The notes beneath the pieces were generated by a model. The model did no database searches and was not told the DNA's origin. It worked only from the letters and a program-made list of their open reading frames with translations. Below, piece after piece: positions 43,643 through 52,927 of a stretch of 64,000 nucleotides of DNA. Source of the stretch: Cognatiyoonia sp965661665 (GTDB lineage: Bacteria > Pseudomonadota > Alphaproteobacteria > Rhodobacterales > Rhodobacteraceae); contig NZ_CBFIEO010000009.1 in NCBI RefSeq assembly GCF_965661665.1, positions 1-64,000 of the forward strand, given 5' to 3'. Position 1 is the first letter of the stretch, and every line of letters starts with the position of its first letter. The translations under genes were made by a program, and so were the position numbers.

Positions 43643-44601
43643 ACATTGAGATGATCCGCGCGGCGGCAAAACGGCTAGACGGGCACGCGCGGCGGACGCC
43701 AATCCTGTCATCACCGTTTTTGGATGAGATTGCAGGGAGGCGCGTGTTGGTGAAGGCCGAATGTTTGCAACACACCGGATCGTTCAAGTTTCGCGGTGGC
43801 TGGGCCGCGATGTCAAGCCTGTCTGGGGATCAGTTGAAAACTGGTGTGATTGCCTATTCCAGCGGCAACCATGCCCAAGGCGTGGCCTTGGCCGCGCGGG
43901 AGCATGGGGCGCCAGCAGTGATTATCATGCCATCGAACGCGCCTACGGTGAAAATCGCGAACACCCGTGCTTTGGGGGCTGAGGTGGTGCTGTATGATCG
44001 TGGGCGGGAAAGCCGCGAGAAAATTGGCGATGGCTTGTCGCGTGAGCGAGGACTGACGTTGATCAAGCCCTACGACGAACCGGAGGTGATTGCGGGGCAA
44101 GGCACCTGCGGGCTGGAGATTGCGGCCGATGCTGGTGTTGAAGAGGCTGAGGTGCTGGTCTGTTGCGGTGGTGGCGGGCTGACCGGCGGGATCGCGCTGG
44201 CATTGGCGGCGGAAGCCCCGAAGATGCGCGTGCGGCCTTGCGAGCCTGAGGGCTTTGATGATGTGACGCGGTCACTCGCCACCGGCCAACACGAGCAGAA
44301 CGTGAGCGAGACTGGCTCCATTTGTGATGCTATTTTGACGCAAAGCCCCGGAGAGATCACATTTCCTATTCTAAAGAAACACTGCGGGTCAGGGATTGTC
44401 GTGACGGAGGACGAATGCCTGCGCGCAATGGGCCTTGCTTTTGAGCGGTTGCGCATTGTTGTGGAACCGGGCGGTGCGGCGGCGTTGGCAGGCGCGCTGT
44501 TCCACGGATCAGAGATTGAAGGCGACACGGTGATCGCGGTCGCCACCGGCGGAAATGTAGACCGCGCCATATTTTCACGCGCTTTGGAGACTTTGGCATG
44601 A
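43639..44601 (+). CDS. Threonine/serine dehydratase-type PLP enzyme
   Basis: A 320-residue fold-type II PLP enzyme. The PLP lysine is in TGSFKFRGGW near residue 49-55, the SSGNHAQGVA loop near 75, and the phosphate loop CCGGGGLTGG near 177. It lacks the C-terminal regulatory domain of IlvA, so it is like catabolic dehydratases or hydroxyaspartate ammonia-lyase. The ATG at 43639 overlaps the upstream stop (ATGA), and its own stop overlaps the next pseudogene start. Confidence 0.87.
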   Translation: MNIEMIRAAAKRLDGHARRTPILSSPFLDEIAGRRVLVKAECLQHTGSFKFRGGWAAMSSLSGDQLKTGVIAYSSGNHAQGVALAAREHGAPAVIIMPSNAPTVKIANTRALGAEVVLYDRGRESREKIGDGLSRERGLTLIKPYDEPEVIAGQGTCGLEIAADAGVEEAEVLVCCGGGGLTGGIALALAAEAPKMRVRPCEPEGFDDVTRSLATGQHEQNVSETGSICDAILTQSPGEITFPILKKHCGSGIVVTEDECLRAMGLAFERLRIVVEPGGAAALAGALFHGSEIEGDTVIAVATGGNVDRAIFSRALETLA

Positions 44602-45785
44602 CGCAATTCACGATTGCGAGTTTCAACGACAAAAACCTGATCAGGCCAGATTAGGAATATTAGACGTTCGAAAGCTACACGCCGGAGGAATATGCATGGA
44701 AGCAAAGCTGGCTTGCTGAACAGGTGATGACGATGAACGCCGGTGTCGTTAGCTTTCAGGAGATTTTTGATGCGGATGCTTTACAGGCGGTGATCGATGA
44801 GGCGGATGCGGCGGGGATGGAAGCGAATGAGGCCAATGTGCCGGATCGCAGTAAAAAGTACGCGTGCAAAGCGATTTTCATGAAGCTGGCTTATGCGCCC
44901 TAAACCAAGGCCACGCTCGCCTTCGCGCCCAACGCCAAGGATGGTGGGCCGGGGCAGCGGCAACCTGGCGTTGCTATCTTGGCCAAGACAGGGTTTGTGG
45001 AGAAGCCGGAGATCATTCAGGATCTGGCGGAGCCAGTGGTTATCCCCTTTTCCGACTTGGATGGGAGTGACGGCGGCAGCTAAACCATGAAACGGCTGTC
45101 GCTCCCGATCCTGAAAGCGAAGGTGCCGTTTTGAGACACGGTGATCACCGTGTTCAAATGCCACCTGAAATCAAAGCTGGGGGAGTTTGATCTGCTAAAG
45201 GGGGCGACGGTTGCACCCGCCGCAGACCTTGTAAACTATGATGCGGGTGCACGGGCGCTTGGTTCGCTCCACTCTGGGTTGCGGCGGGTGGCGGAGGCGT
45301 GGGTTTTGCGGCTGGCGATTCTTGGCAGTTTGGAGAAGGGCGAACCTGCGATGGTTCTGGGCGACTTCAATGACAGCGAGCATGCAGTGTCCACAGAAAT
45401 TATCACATGCGAGGTGCCGTTCAAGAATTACGCGTGGATGAGGCGGCACGATGCCAAGCACCGCTCTAACCGCTACACTGACGAAGAAAATGAGATCATT
45501 CAGGAGAAGATTTCAAAGGTCCAGCTGCATTCGGCAGAAAAGCTTTTTGTGCGTAAGTCATTAAGATATATGGTTTATGCATCTTCCTTTGGGGGCGTGT
45601 TTGAATCGATCGATCAGATTTTGATGAGCCATCACTTTCACCCTGATTACAAAGATCGGATTGGGGAGATGGAGTATTTCTCAGTCCTGAACGACCACCT
45701 GATGGACGGCAGCCATCCAGAGGCACCGTATAACAAACTCGCCTCGGGCCACGGCCAGATCATGGCCCATATGCATATTTATTGA
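44598..45785 (+). pseudogene. Endonuclease/exonuclease/phosphatase family gene with five nonsense codons
   Basis: From ATG 44598 to TAA 45783-45785 one frame of 396 codons encodes an EEP-fold protein: MTQFTIASFN, VVSFQEIFD (metal Glu), VITVFKCHLKSK, MVLGDFND (DxN pair) and a C-terminal SDH-type segment (LNDHLMDGSHPE). Five in-frame stops interrupt it: TAG 44652, TAG 44661, TAA 44901, TAA 45081 and TGA 45132. No frameshift exists over 1.2 kb. It overlaps the dehydratase stop (ATGA). The last 214 codons are open but lack a start in context. Confidence 0.88.
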
Positions 45786-45844
45786 GCATTTTGAGAAATT
45801 CGTTGACTCAAGCGCGAAATTTGATTTCTGTGGCGCTCGGGAGG

Positions 45845-45881
45845 GTTGTCCACCGTGATTTAGGTCACGTCGTTGGACAAC
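45845..45881. promoter_or_regulatory. Two-level dyad before the enol-lactonase-like gene
   Basis: GTTGTCCA and TGGACAAC flank an inner CGTGA/TCACG pair. The symmetrical 37-nt element lies between the EEP pseudogene and the terminator hairpin; it may be an operator. Confidence 0.35.
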
Positions 45882-45887
45882 AGGAGA

Positions 45888-45926
45888 AAGCCGCGTCTGG
45901 GGGGACCCAACGCGGCTTGATCTTTT
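45888..45926 (+). terminator. Hairpin with T run
   Basis: AAGCCGCGT and ACGCGGCTT pair with an inner TGGG/CCCA stem, then GATCTTTT follows. It probably ends the upstream dehalogenase operon, or attenuates the next gene, whose start is only 15-20 nt away. Confidence 0.7.
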
Positions 45927-45940
45927 AGGGGGCCTGTTTT

Positions 45941-46753
45941 TTGGAACGATGTGTCAGCAGCAAAGACGGGACTCGTATCTATGCGCGGCAGGATGGTGCG
46001 GCGGATCGTGACGCGCCTGTGGTGGTATTTGCCAACGCGCTTGGAACCACGTTGGAGGTTTGGAACCCGATGCTGGCGCATCTGCCGGAAGGGTTGCGGA
46101 TCGTCCGGTTTGACAATCGCGGACACGGGCGGTCGGACGTGCCGGAGGGGCCTTACTCGATGGGGACCATGATCAGCGACGCGGAGGCCGTATGTGATGC
46201 CTTTAATGTAAAAGACTGTGTGTTTGTCGGGCTTTCAGTCGGGGGAATGATCGCGCAGGGTTTGGCGGTGAAGCGGTTGGACTTGTTGCGCGGGCTGGTT
46301 CTGTCCAACACGGCAGCAAAGATCGGCAACGCGAAGATGTGGCAGGACCGGATGGAAATGGTGCGGTCGAAAGGCATGGCGCTTGCCGCCGATGACATCT
46401 TGGCGCGGTGGTTTGGCCGCAAGTTCCTGGCCGGTCCCGATGTGGCGCAATGGCGGGACATGCTGAGCACCTGTTCGGTTGAGGGGTACTGCGGGGTCTG
46501 TGCCGCGATTGCAGGCACCGATCTCTACACCCCGACGAGCGGTCTGCGCTTGCCGACTTTGGGCTTTTCAGGGCCAGAGGACCGCTCCACCCCGCCGGAT
46601 CTGGTGCGGGAGACGCTGGGATTGATCCCAGGGTCGGAGTTTAGGCTGATCCGAGGCACCGGCCATTTGCCATGCGTGGAACGACCCGAAGAGGCGGCAG
46701 CGGAACTCACCGCGTTTCTGGAACGGATTGGGCACCTTGGCACGCCTGACTGA
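45941..46753 (+). CDS. 3-oxoadipate enol-lactonase-like alpha/beta hydrolase
   Basis: A 270-residue alpha/beta hydrolase resembling PcaD of the beta-ketoadipate pathway. The nucleophile elbow is FVGLSVGGMIAQG near residue 94, with VVFANALGTTLEVW as oxyanion segment, FDNRGHGRSDVPEGPYSM, and GTGHLPCVERPEE with the catalytic His. No other pca gene is nearby. The frame has no ATG near the homology start; TTG at 45941 is the best start and there is no good ribosome-binding site, so expression may be weak. Confidence 0.75.
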   Translation: MERCVSSKDGTRIYARQDGAADRDAPVVVFANALGTTLEVWNPMLAHLPEGLRIVRFDNRGHGRSDVPEGPYSMGTMISDAEAVCDAFNVKDCVFVGLSVGGMIAQGLAVKRLDLLRGLVLSNTAAKIGNAKMWQDRMEMVRSKGMALAADDILARWFGRKFLAGPDVAQWRDMLSTCSVEGYCGVCAAIAGTDLYTPTSGLRLPTLGFSGPEDRSTPPDLVRETLGLIPGSEFRLIRGTGHLPCVERPEEAAAELTAFLERIGHLGTPD

Positions 46754-46818
46754 TTGGCGCGTTGCAATCTAAACTGATGAGTTTAGATACTTCTCAAACT
46801 TCTAAAATCGAGCCCCCA

Positions 46819-48039
46819 ATGGACAAGCGTCTGCCTATCACATTCATCCTGATCAGTGTCGTGCTCGACAGTATGGGTATTGGTCTGATCATGCCTGTGA
46901 TGCCGGACCTCATCCAAGAGGTTGACGGTCAGGGTCTTGGCGCAGCGGCGGTCTGGGGCGGCATCCTCGCCACGATTTTCGCAGCAATGCAGTTCATCTT
47001 TGGCCCCACGTTGGGGAGCCTGTCAGACAGGTTCGGGCGCAGGCCGGTGTTGCTTATTTCCCTTGCGGTGATGGCCTTTGATTATGTGCTAATGGCCGTT
47101 GCGGGCACGATCACGCTGTTGATTATTGGGCGCATCTTGGGTGGCATCACCGCGGCGACACAGTCAACCGCAGCAGCCTATATGGCCGATATATCGGAGC
47201 CGGAACAGAAGGCCGCGAACTTTGGTCTGATTGGTGCGGCCTTTGGTGTGGGGTTTGTTCTGGGGCCGTTGATGGGCGGGATGCTGGCTGAATACGGCAC
47301 ACGCGCACCCTTCTGGGCGGCAGCGGGATTGGCGGCGGCAAACTTCATCTTTGGGTATTTCATCCTGCCAGAGACGGTCACGGACGCCATACGCCGCCCG
47401 TTTGAGTGGCGACGGGCAAACCCGATGGGGGCGTTCAAGCACATAACCAAATTGCCCGGCTTAGGCCGGTTGCTGCTGATTACCTTTGTCTATGCGGTGG
47501 GCTTCTTCGTCTATCCGGGCGTTTGGGCCTACTTCGGAGCGGAACAATTCGGCTGGGGACCGGGGATGATCGGGTTGTCTCTGGGTGCCTTTGGCATCGG
47601 GATCGCCGTGGTTCAGGGGCTTTTGATGCGCCCGATCCTTGCGTGCTTGGGCGAACGCAACGCGGTGATCGCAGGGCTTGCGATTGACGTTCTGGCGTTC
47701 ATCTTGCTGGGCTTTATTCAAAACGGGTGGATCGCCTTGGCGCTGACGCCGTTGACCGCGCTCGGCTCTATCGCCGGTCCGGCGTTGCAGGGGATCATGT
47801 CGCGCAAGGCGGCGGACAACCAGCAGGGGGAGCTGCAAGGCACGCTCGCCTCCATCAACGCGGTGGCGACGATCGTGGCACCGTTGGTTGTGACGCAGAC
47901 CTTTTGGTATTTCACCAAGGATGACGCCGCAGTCTATCTGCCCGGCGCGCCGTTCTTGTTGTCGGCCTTGTTGACCCTGGGATGCATTGTGATGTTTTTG
48001 ACGAGCCCTGCGCTGCAACGGTCGAAAAGCGACGCCTGA
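46819..48039 (+). CDS. MFS transporter, tetracycline-resistance (TetA)-like
   Basis: A 12-helix drug:proton antiporter-like carrier of 406 residues. TetA-type motifs are DSMGIGLIMPVMPDLI in helix 1, the loop 2-3 motif GSLSDRFGRRPVLL, and GAAFGVGFVLGPLMGG (antiporter motif C). Such roseobacter proteins are annotated as TCR/Tet MFS, but resistance is untested. The ATG at 46819 (MDKRLPITF) fits the family; ATGs at 46777 and an upstream TTG are alternatives. It follows the enol-lactonase-like gene closely. Confidence 0.85.
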   Translation: MDKRLPITFILISVVLDSMGIGLIMPVMPDLIQEVDGQGLGAAAVWGGILATIFAAMQFIFGPTLGSLSDRFGRRPVLLISLAVMAFDYVLMAVAGTITLLIIGRILGGITAATQSTAAAYMADISEPEQKAANFGLIGAAFGVGFVLGPLMGGMLAEYGTRAPFWAAAGLAAANFIFGYFILPETVTDAIRRPFEWRRANPMGAFKHITKLPGLGRLLLITFVYAVGFFVYPGVWAYFGAEQFGWGPGMIGLSLGAFGIGIAVVQGLLMRPILACLGERNAVIAGLAIDVLAFILLGFIQNGWIALALTPLTALGSIAGPALQGIMSRKAADNQQGELQGTLASINAVATIVAPLVVTQTFWYFTKDDAAVYLPGAPFLLSALLTLGCIVMFLTSPALQRSKSDA

Positions 48040-48106
48040 CGTCGCTGGGTGCATAGCGGCGGTGGGCGTTGGCGCCATCGTGGCCGGAACGGCAAGAGGA
48101 TTGTAT

Positions 48107-49186
48107 ATGACGAACGTGAAAGCCGCAGTGTGCAACGCCTTTGGTGCGCCGCTTGATATTGAAACTGTGCAGTTGCGCGCGCCCGTGAGTGGTGAGGTTC
48201 AGGTCACGCTGAAGGCCTGCGCGATTTGCCATTCTGACATCACGTTTATTGATGGCGGCTGGGGCGGCACTCTGCCTGCGGTCTATGGGCACGAAGCCGC
48301 CGGCCATGTGACCGCCGTTGGCGATCATGTGAGCGGCGTGGCTGTTGGGGATCCGGTTGTTGTGACGTTGATCCGTGCTTGCGGGACTTGTGCGCCTTGC
48401 GCCAGCGGCGCACCTGTGGCCTGTGAGACGGCCTTACCCGAAGTTGGACCTATTGCCAATGCGGATGGCGCGCCCTTGGTGCAAGCTATGAACTGCGGCG
48501 CGTTCGCTGAGAAGATCGTCGTGGATCAGAGCCAAGTGGTGAAGCTGCCTGTCGATATGGATTTGGTGACGGCGAGCGTGTTGGCCTGTGGCGTGATCAC
48601 AGGTGTCGGCGCCGTGGTGAATGCCGCCAAACTGCGAGCGGGTCAGGATGTGGTTGTGATTGGCGCAGGGGGCGTCGGCCTTAACGCCATTCAAGGCGCG
48701 CGGATCGCGGGCGCACGGCGGATCGTGGCGGTGGATATGTCAAACGAAAAGCTGGCGATTGCGAAAGAGTTCGGCGCCACCGATGGTGTGTTGGCGACAG
48801 AAGACAAACCGTGGCGGGCAGCGAAGGCTGCGATGGGTCGCGGGGCGGATGCTGTGTTTGTGACTGTTGGCGCGATCCCTGCTTATGAGCAGGCGCCGCA
48901 ATACCTCGCCTCCGGCGGGAAGGTCATCATGGTCGGGATGCCGCATTCGGGGGCTGAGGCAAAGTATGAACCTGTGATGCTGGCCGCGACAGGTCAGGGC
49001 ATGGCCGGCTCGAAGATGGGCGATGTGGTCATCGCGCGGGATATTCCGTGGATGGTCGACCTTTATCGGCAAGGACGGCTCAAGCTGGATGAACTGGTGT
49101 CGCGGACGTGGCCGCTGGAAGAGATCAACGAAGCGATTGCCGATACCAAAACCGGATCAGCCAAGCGGAACGTGATCGTTTTCTAA
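48107..49186 (+). CDS. Zinc-dependent alcohol dehydrogenase family protein
   Basis: A 359-residue medium-chain dehydrogenase. Catalytic zinc ligands are Cys and His in CAICHSD and GHEAAGHV, structural zinc cysteines are in CGTCAPCASGAPVAC, and the nucleotide motif is VIGAGGVGLNAIQGA near 185. It resembles class III/aryl alcohol dehydrogenases using NAD; substrate unknown. The ATG at 48107 fits the family. Its stop overlaps that of the converging acetyltransferase by 4 nt. Confidence 0.9.
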   Translation: MTNVKAAVCNAFGAPLDIETVQLRAPVSGEVQVTLKACAICHSDITFIDGGWGGTLPAVYGHEAAGHVTAVGDHVSGVAVGDPVVVTLIRACGTCAPCASGAPVACETALPEVGPIANADGAPLVQAMNCGAFAEKIVVDQSQVVKLPVDMDLVTASVLACGVITGVGAVVNAAKLRAGQDVVVIGAGGVGLNAIQGARIAGARRIVAVDMSNEKLAIAKEFGATDGVLATEDKPWRAAKAAMGRGADAVFVTVGAIPAYEQAPQYLASGGKVIMVGMPHSGAEAKYEPVMLAATGQGMAGSKMGDVVIARDIPWMVDLYRQGRLKLDELVSRTWPLEEINEAIADTKTGSAKRNVIVF

Positions 49187-49623
49187 GGCTCGCCACTGTC
49201 GCCCCAATCATAGACGACGATGTCGCCAATTTTCCGATCCTTAAGGCGTTGATAGAGCTTGCGGGCAGGGGTGTTCGCCACCTTTGTCGCGAGCCACGCG
49301 CCTTCGCAGCCGAGTGCGGTGCCTTTGGCGAGCAGATGTTCGGACAGTTTGGTCGCAATCCCTTGGCGTTGGTGGCTGTCGCGCGCGCGCACCTCCGACC
49401 CAAAGAGGATGGGCGCTTTGTCAGGGTGGTTGTTGATAACGGCGCTGGCCATGCCGACGGCATCCTCACCCTGCATCGCCAGAAACATCAGATGCCCCGG
49501 ATCGTTCAGAAAGGTTTCCGCCTGATCGGGGCGGATCGGATTGTCAAAAAGCCCGTTGCGCACCGAGAAAAGCAGATCAAGATGATCTGGACCCAGCTCG
49601 AGGATCATGATTGGGTCGGGCAT
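49183..49623 (-). CDS. GNAT family N-acetyltransferase
   Basis: A 146-residue acetyltransferase. Motif A is RDSHQRQGIATKLSEHLL (RxxGxA acetyl-CoA loop) near 95-110, followed by GAWLATKVANTPARKLYQRL, a typical beta-bulge and C-terminal arm. The substrate is unknown. The open frame extends upstream into the racemase gene; the ATG at 49623 is chosen because family homology begins there. It is divergent from the enolase-superfamily gene, 36 nt apart. Confidence 0.82.
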   Translation of the reverse strand: MPDPIMILELGPDHLDLLFSVRNGLFDNPIRPDQAETFLNDPGHLMFLAMQGEDAVGMASAVINNHPDKAPILFGSEVRARDSHQRQGIATKLSEHLLAKGTALGCEGAWLATKVANTPARKLYQRLKDRKIGDIVVYDWGDSGEP

Positions 49624-49659
49624 AACGGGCCTTTCTGGGTCAACGATGGATGTGATGCG

Positions 49660-50889
49660 ATGAGACTTGCCGATCTTGAGATATTTGTCACGGCCCCGCC
49701 TGCCCCGGGATGGGGTGGCCGGTATTGGATCATCCCCAAGCTGACCACATCGGACGGGATCGTGGGCTATGGCGAATGCTATGCGACCTCTGTTGGGCCG
49801 GACGCGATGCAAGCCGTCATCAAGGATGTGTTTGAGCGGCATATGCTGGGCGAGAATCCCGAGGATATCGAGAAGATATTCCGTCGGGTCTATTCCTCTG
49901 GCTTCACGCAGCGGCCTGATCTCACTGTGATTGGCGCTTGGTCTGGGTTGGAGATTGCGTGCTGGGATATTTTAGGCAAAGCGCGGGGGCGGCCGGTTCA
50001 CGCGTTGCTTGGTGGGCGGATGACGGACCGCGTGCGGGTCTATACATACCTTTATCCAGAAGCGCACCATCCCCTGCCCGATTTCTGGGCTGACCCCGCA
50101 ATGGCGGCGGAGGCGGCGATTGCGCGGGTGAAGGATGGCTATACAGCGGTGAAGTTTGACCCTGCCGGACCCTATACGGTGCTTGGTGGGCACATGCCGT
50201 CAATGCATGACATCAGCCTGTCGGTGGCATTCTGCAAAGCGATACGTGAGGCCGTGGGCGATCAGGCTGATCTGCTTTTTGGCACGCATGGTCAATTTTC
50301 AACTGCGGGGGCGATTCGGTTGGGCACCGCCATCGAGCCCTATAACCCACTTTGGTACGAAGAGCCGATCCCACCCGACAATCCTGCGGAGATGGCCAAG
50401 GTCGCGGCGGCGGTGACGATCCCCGTGGCAACGGGAGAGCGGCTTTGCACCAAGGCCGAGTTTGCGCAGGTGCTGAAAAGCGGCGCTGCGAGCATCCTGC
50501 AGCCTGCGTTAGGACGCGCGGGCGGCGTATGGGAATGTAAGAAGATCGCGGCATTGGCAGAGGTGCACAATGCGCAGATCGCGCCTCATCTCTACGCAGG
50601 CCCCGTGGAATGGGCGGCAAACATCCATTTGGCAGCGTCGATCCCCAATACCCTGATGGCGGAGACGATCGAAACCGCGTTCCATGATGCATTGATTGGC
50701 GGCGCGATCCGCGTGGAGGGGGGATATGTCACCCCACCAAGCGAGCCGGGGCTGGGCATCAATTTCAACGAAGAGCTCGCCCGCGCGCATCCGTACACCG
50801 CCGACAGTCTGCATCTTGAGATGCAGCAGGACGCAATCGGCTATCACGGGGTGAATGTGTTCGAAGGTGGCGCACCTGTGAAAGACTAA
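49660..50889 (+). CDS. Mandelate racemase/muconate lactonizing enzyme family (sugar-acid dehydratase-like)
   Basis: A 409-residue enolase-superfamily enzyme. The N-terminal capping domain is followed by a barrel with Lys in YTAVKFDPAG near 170, metal ligands in LFGTHGQFS, WYEEPIPPDNP and ATGERLC, and a His in IAPHLYAGP. This pattern resembles acid-sugar dehydratases (galactonate/mannonate type) more than racemases; the exact substrate cannot be read. The long frame begins upstream, but ATG 49660 (MRLADLEIFV) is the natural start. Confidence 0.85.
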   Translation: MRLADLEIFVTAPPAPGWGGRYWIIPKLTTSDGIVGYGECYATSVGPDAMQAVIKDVFERHMLGENPEDIEKIFRRVYSSGFTQRPDLTVIGAWSGLEIACWDILGKARGRPVHALLGGRMTDRVRVYTYLYPEAHHPLPDFWADPAMAAEAAIARVKDGYTAVKFDPAGPYTVLGGHMPSMHDISLSVAFCKAIREAVGDQADLLFGTHGQFSTAGAIRLGTAIEPYNPLWYEEPIPPDNPAEMAKVAAAVTIPVATGERLCTKAEFAQVLKSGAASILQPALGRAGGVWECKKIAALAEVHNAQIAPHLYAGPVEWAANIHLAASIPNTLMAETIETAFHDALIGGAIRVEGGYVTPPSEPGLGINFNEELARAHPYTADSLHLEMQQDAIGYHGVNVFEGGAPVKD

Positions 50890-51129
50890 CACAAAGAGCA
50901 CGTGAACCTTTGCCATCTTTACAAAGGAGATTGATGGGCAATCAGGTCAAGACCTCGGCATCCCGCTGGCGACGTAGGGGCAATCGGCACTGATCCGCAT
51001 AAGGTTTGGAAACGGTGCGTATCGACAGGCAAAACAATGGTGGGAGGACGGGCAACAATGAACGCATAGCGGCCCAGTCTGATGCGGCAACCCGCACTAA
51101 AATTCCGACCACCCCATGTCAAAAGAAAG
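50890..51129. other. Intergenic stretch before tRNA-Arg
   Basis: No gene, repeat or strong hairpin was recognised. A short frame starting MGNQVKTSASRWRRRG ends after about 19 codons and is not supported. Confidence 0.4.
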
Positions 51130-51206
51130 TGGCGGGCCCAGAAGGACTCGAACCCTCAACCTGCCGATTAGAAGTCGGCTGCTCTATCCAGTTGAGCTAT
51201 GGGCCC
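51130..51206 (-). tRNA. tRNA-Arg (anticodon TCT)
   Basis: A 77-nt tRNA on the minus strand. GGGCCCA pairs with TGGGCCC, discriminator G, encoded CCA. The anticodon loop CTTCTAA gives TCT (reads AGA/AGG). D-arm GCTCAACTGGATAGAGC and T-arm GAGGGTTCGAGTCCTTC are regular. Confidence 0.96.
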
Positions 51207-51272
51207 GCTTCGAGCACGTATCGCGCGGGTCATGGTCTGATGGCAAGAGGAATGCGGCCGAGGCCAGAGAAT

Positions 51273-51584
51273 TTAGTGGGTCCAAGCACCGCGGCGGTTG
51301 GTGGCAAAGTTTTCGCCATAGCCACCGGGACGGATGTTCGCCTTGCGCAGCTTGGGTTCGGTGACAGTCGCCATAATGCCATGCTCCTCCGCGTATTCGA
51401 GCGCGGCTTCCTTGCTGTCGAACGTCATCCGCACCTGACTTTGCGTGTCAGAGGAGCCGGTCCAGCCCATCAAAGGGTCAATCTCTCGCTTGCTTTCGCG
51501 GGCAAACTCCAAAACCCAAGACTTGGTCTTGGCTGTCCCCGAGGACATGGCAGTTTTCGCTGGCTTGTAGATGCGTGCGCGCAT
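51273..51584 (-). CDS. NADH dehydrogenase NDUFS4-family accessory subunit
   Basis: A 103-residue protein of the ETC complex I NDUFS4 (18-kDa IP) family, a supernumerary complex I subunit found in alphaproteobacteria and mitochondria. The conserved segments are MRARIYKPAKTAMSSG, WVLEF, DPLMGWTGSSDTQSQVRMTF and FDSKEAALEYAEEHG, ending in NFATNRRGAWTH. It is encoded alone, away from the nuo operon, as usual for this gene, next to tRNA-Arg. Confidence 0.92.
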   Translation of the reverse strand: MRARIYKPAKTAMSSGTAKTKSWVLEFARESKREIDPLMGWTGSSDTQSQVRMTFDSKEAALEYAEEHGIMATVTEPKLRKANIRPGGYGENFATNRRGAWTH

Positions 51585-51640
51585 GGCTGACTCCCTTGGC
51601 TGTGGGTCTTATCTGAAAAACCCCGCCGCTGTGCAAGATA

Positions 51641-52870
51641 TTATGCCCACTCTCCCGCGCGCATCACGGGCACAATCGTGCCGTCCTTTTTGATGCCGTC
51701 GATGTCCACCGCGTCAGAGCCCATCATCCAGTCGACATGGATCAGGCTTTGGTTGCCGCCAAGCTGCTGCAGCTCTTCTGGTTTCAACTCACTGCCGCCT
51801 TTGATCGTGTCGGCGTAGCATTGGCCAAGCGCGATGTGGCAGGAGGCGTTTTCGTCAAAAAGCGTATTGTAGAAAAGCGTCCCTGACTGACTGATGGGGG
51901 AGCAATGCGGGACGAGCGCGACTTCCCCGATCCGGCTCGCGCCGTCATCAGTTTTGAGGAGAGCATTCAGCACGTCCTCACCTTTTGTCGCGGTGGCTTC
52001 GACAATCTTACCTGCTTCAAAGCGCACCGCGATGTTTTCGATCACATTACCTTGGTGCGCGAGCGGTTTGGTGGCGGCGACGGTGCCTTCGACCTTGTAG
52101 GCGTGTGGGCAGGTGAACACTTCCTCCGTCGGGATGTTGGGTTGGCAGACCACGCCGTTAAGAGCGGGCGATGCGCCACCTTTCCAGATGTGCCCCTCGG
52201 CCAGTCCAAGGCGCAGGTCAGTGCCGGGGCCGGTGTAATGAAGCGCCTCGAAGTTCATGTCGTTGAGCCAATCGACCCGCACTTGCAGGTTTGCGGAGTG
52301 CTGTTCCCAGTTTTTAACCGGATCGTCGCCAGCGAGACGGGAGGCGTCATAGATCGCGTCCATCAACTTGCTCTGCGCCTCTTCAACGGGGAGGTCGGGA
52401 TACACGCGGGAAGCCCATGCCGCACCAGGATAGGCCACGATATTCCAGTTCACTTCAAACCCGACAATGGGTTCCATCGCGGGTTTTGCGGCGATGGAGG
52501 TGGCTTTGGACGCACGGGCGACCTTTTCTGGGTCTTGTTCGGAGAGCAGCATCGGATCGTCGCCTGTGATCGCTATGCGGGCTGCACCGTCTTTGAACGC
52601 TTTACCCAGTCCCTCATAGAACCAGCCGGGCGCACGGTCAAAGCTGTGATCGTGGCCGTGTTCGTAGCGGGCGAGTGTGATCACTTCGTCATTGAAGAAC
52701 GGCATGACGAGCCCCGCACCCGCTTTGTAGGCCTGCACGGTGATCCGCTGCACCAATTCCAGCGCCGCCATCGGCGCAGTGATGATCAAATCCTGACCGG
52801 GTTGCAGGTTCACACCTGTCCGAACGGCGACTTCGGCGAGACGGTCAAGTTTTTCGGGGTCAATACTCAT
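51641..52870 (-). CDS. Aminopeptidase, M29 family
   Basis: A 409-residue metallopeptidase of the thermophilic aminopeptidase (AmpS/AmpT) family. Conserved features are GPGTDLRLGLAEGHIWKGG, NIPTEEVFTCPHAYKVEG with a metal Glu and His, GEVALVPHCSPIS, and SCHIALGQCY near the end with His; HVDWMMGS follows. Cytosolic. Length is typical (about 410). It is monocistronic or followed by the NDUFS4 gene. Confidence 0.93.
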   Translation of the reverse strand: MSIDPEKLDRLAEVAVRTGVNLQPGQDLIITAPMAALELVQRITVQAYKAGAGLVMPFFNDEVITLARYEHGHDHSFDRAPGWFYEGLGKAFKDGAARIAITGDDPMLLSEQDPEKVARASKATSIAAKPAMEPIVGFEVNWNIVAYPGAAWASRVYPDLPVEEAQSKLMDAIYDASRLAGDDPVKNWEQHSANLQVRVDWLNDMNFEALHYTGPGTDLRLGLAEGHIWKGGASPALNGVVCQPNIPTEEVFTCPHAYKVEGTVAATKPLAHQGNVIENIAVRFEAGKIVEATATKGEDVLNALLKTDDGASRIGEVALVPHCSPISQSGTLFYNTLFDENASCHIALGQCYADTIKGGSELKPEELQQLGGNQSLIHVDWMMGSDAVDIDGIKKDGTIVPVMRAGEWA

Positions 52871-52927
52871 GGCGGCGCTCCTGATGCTGTTGCGGTATAG
52901 CTACTCGCCCCGCGACGGAGGTCAACC

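Noticed and set aside
44598..45785. Stop-codon reassignment or selenocysteine use
   Set aside because: TAG, TAA and TGA all interrupt this and other genes, while intact housekeeping genes use all three as normal ends. No selenocysteine insertion element was evident.
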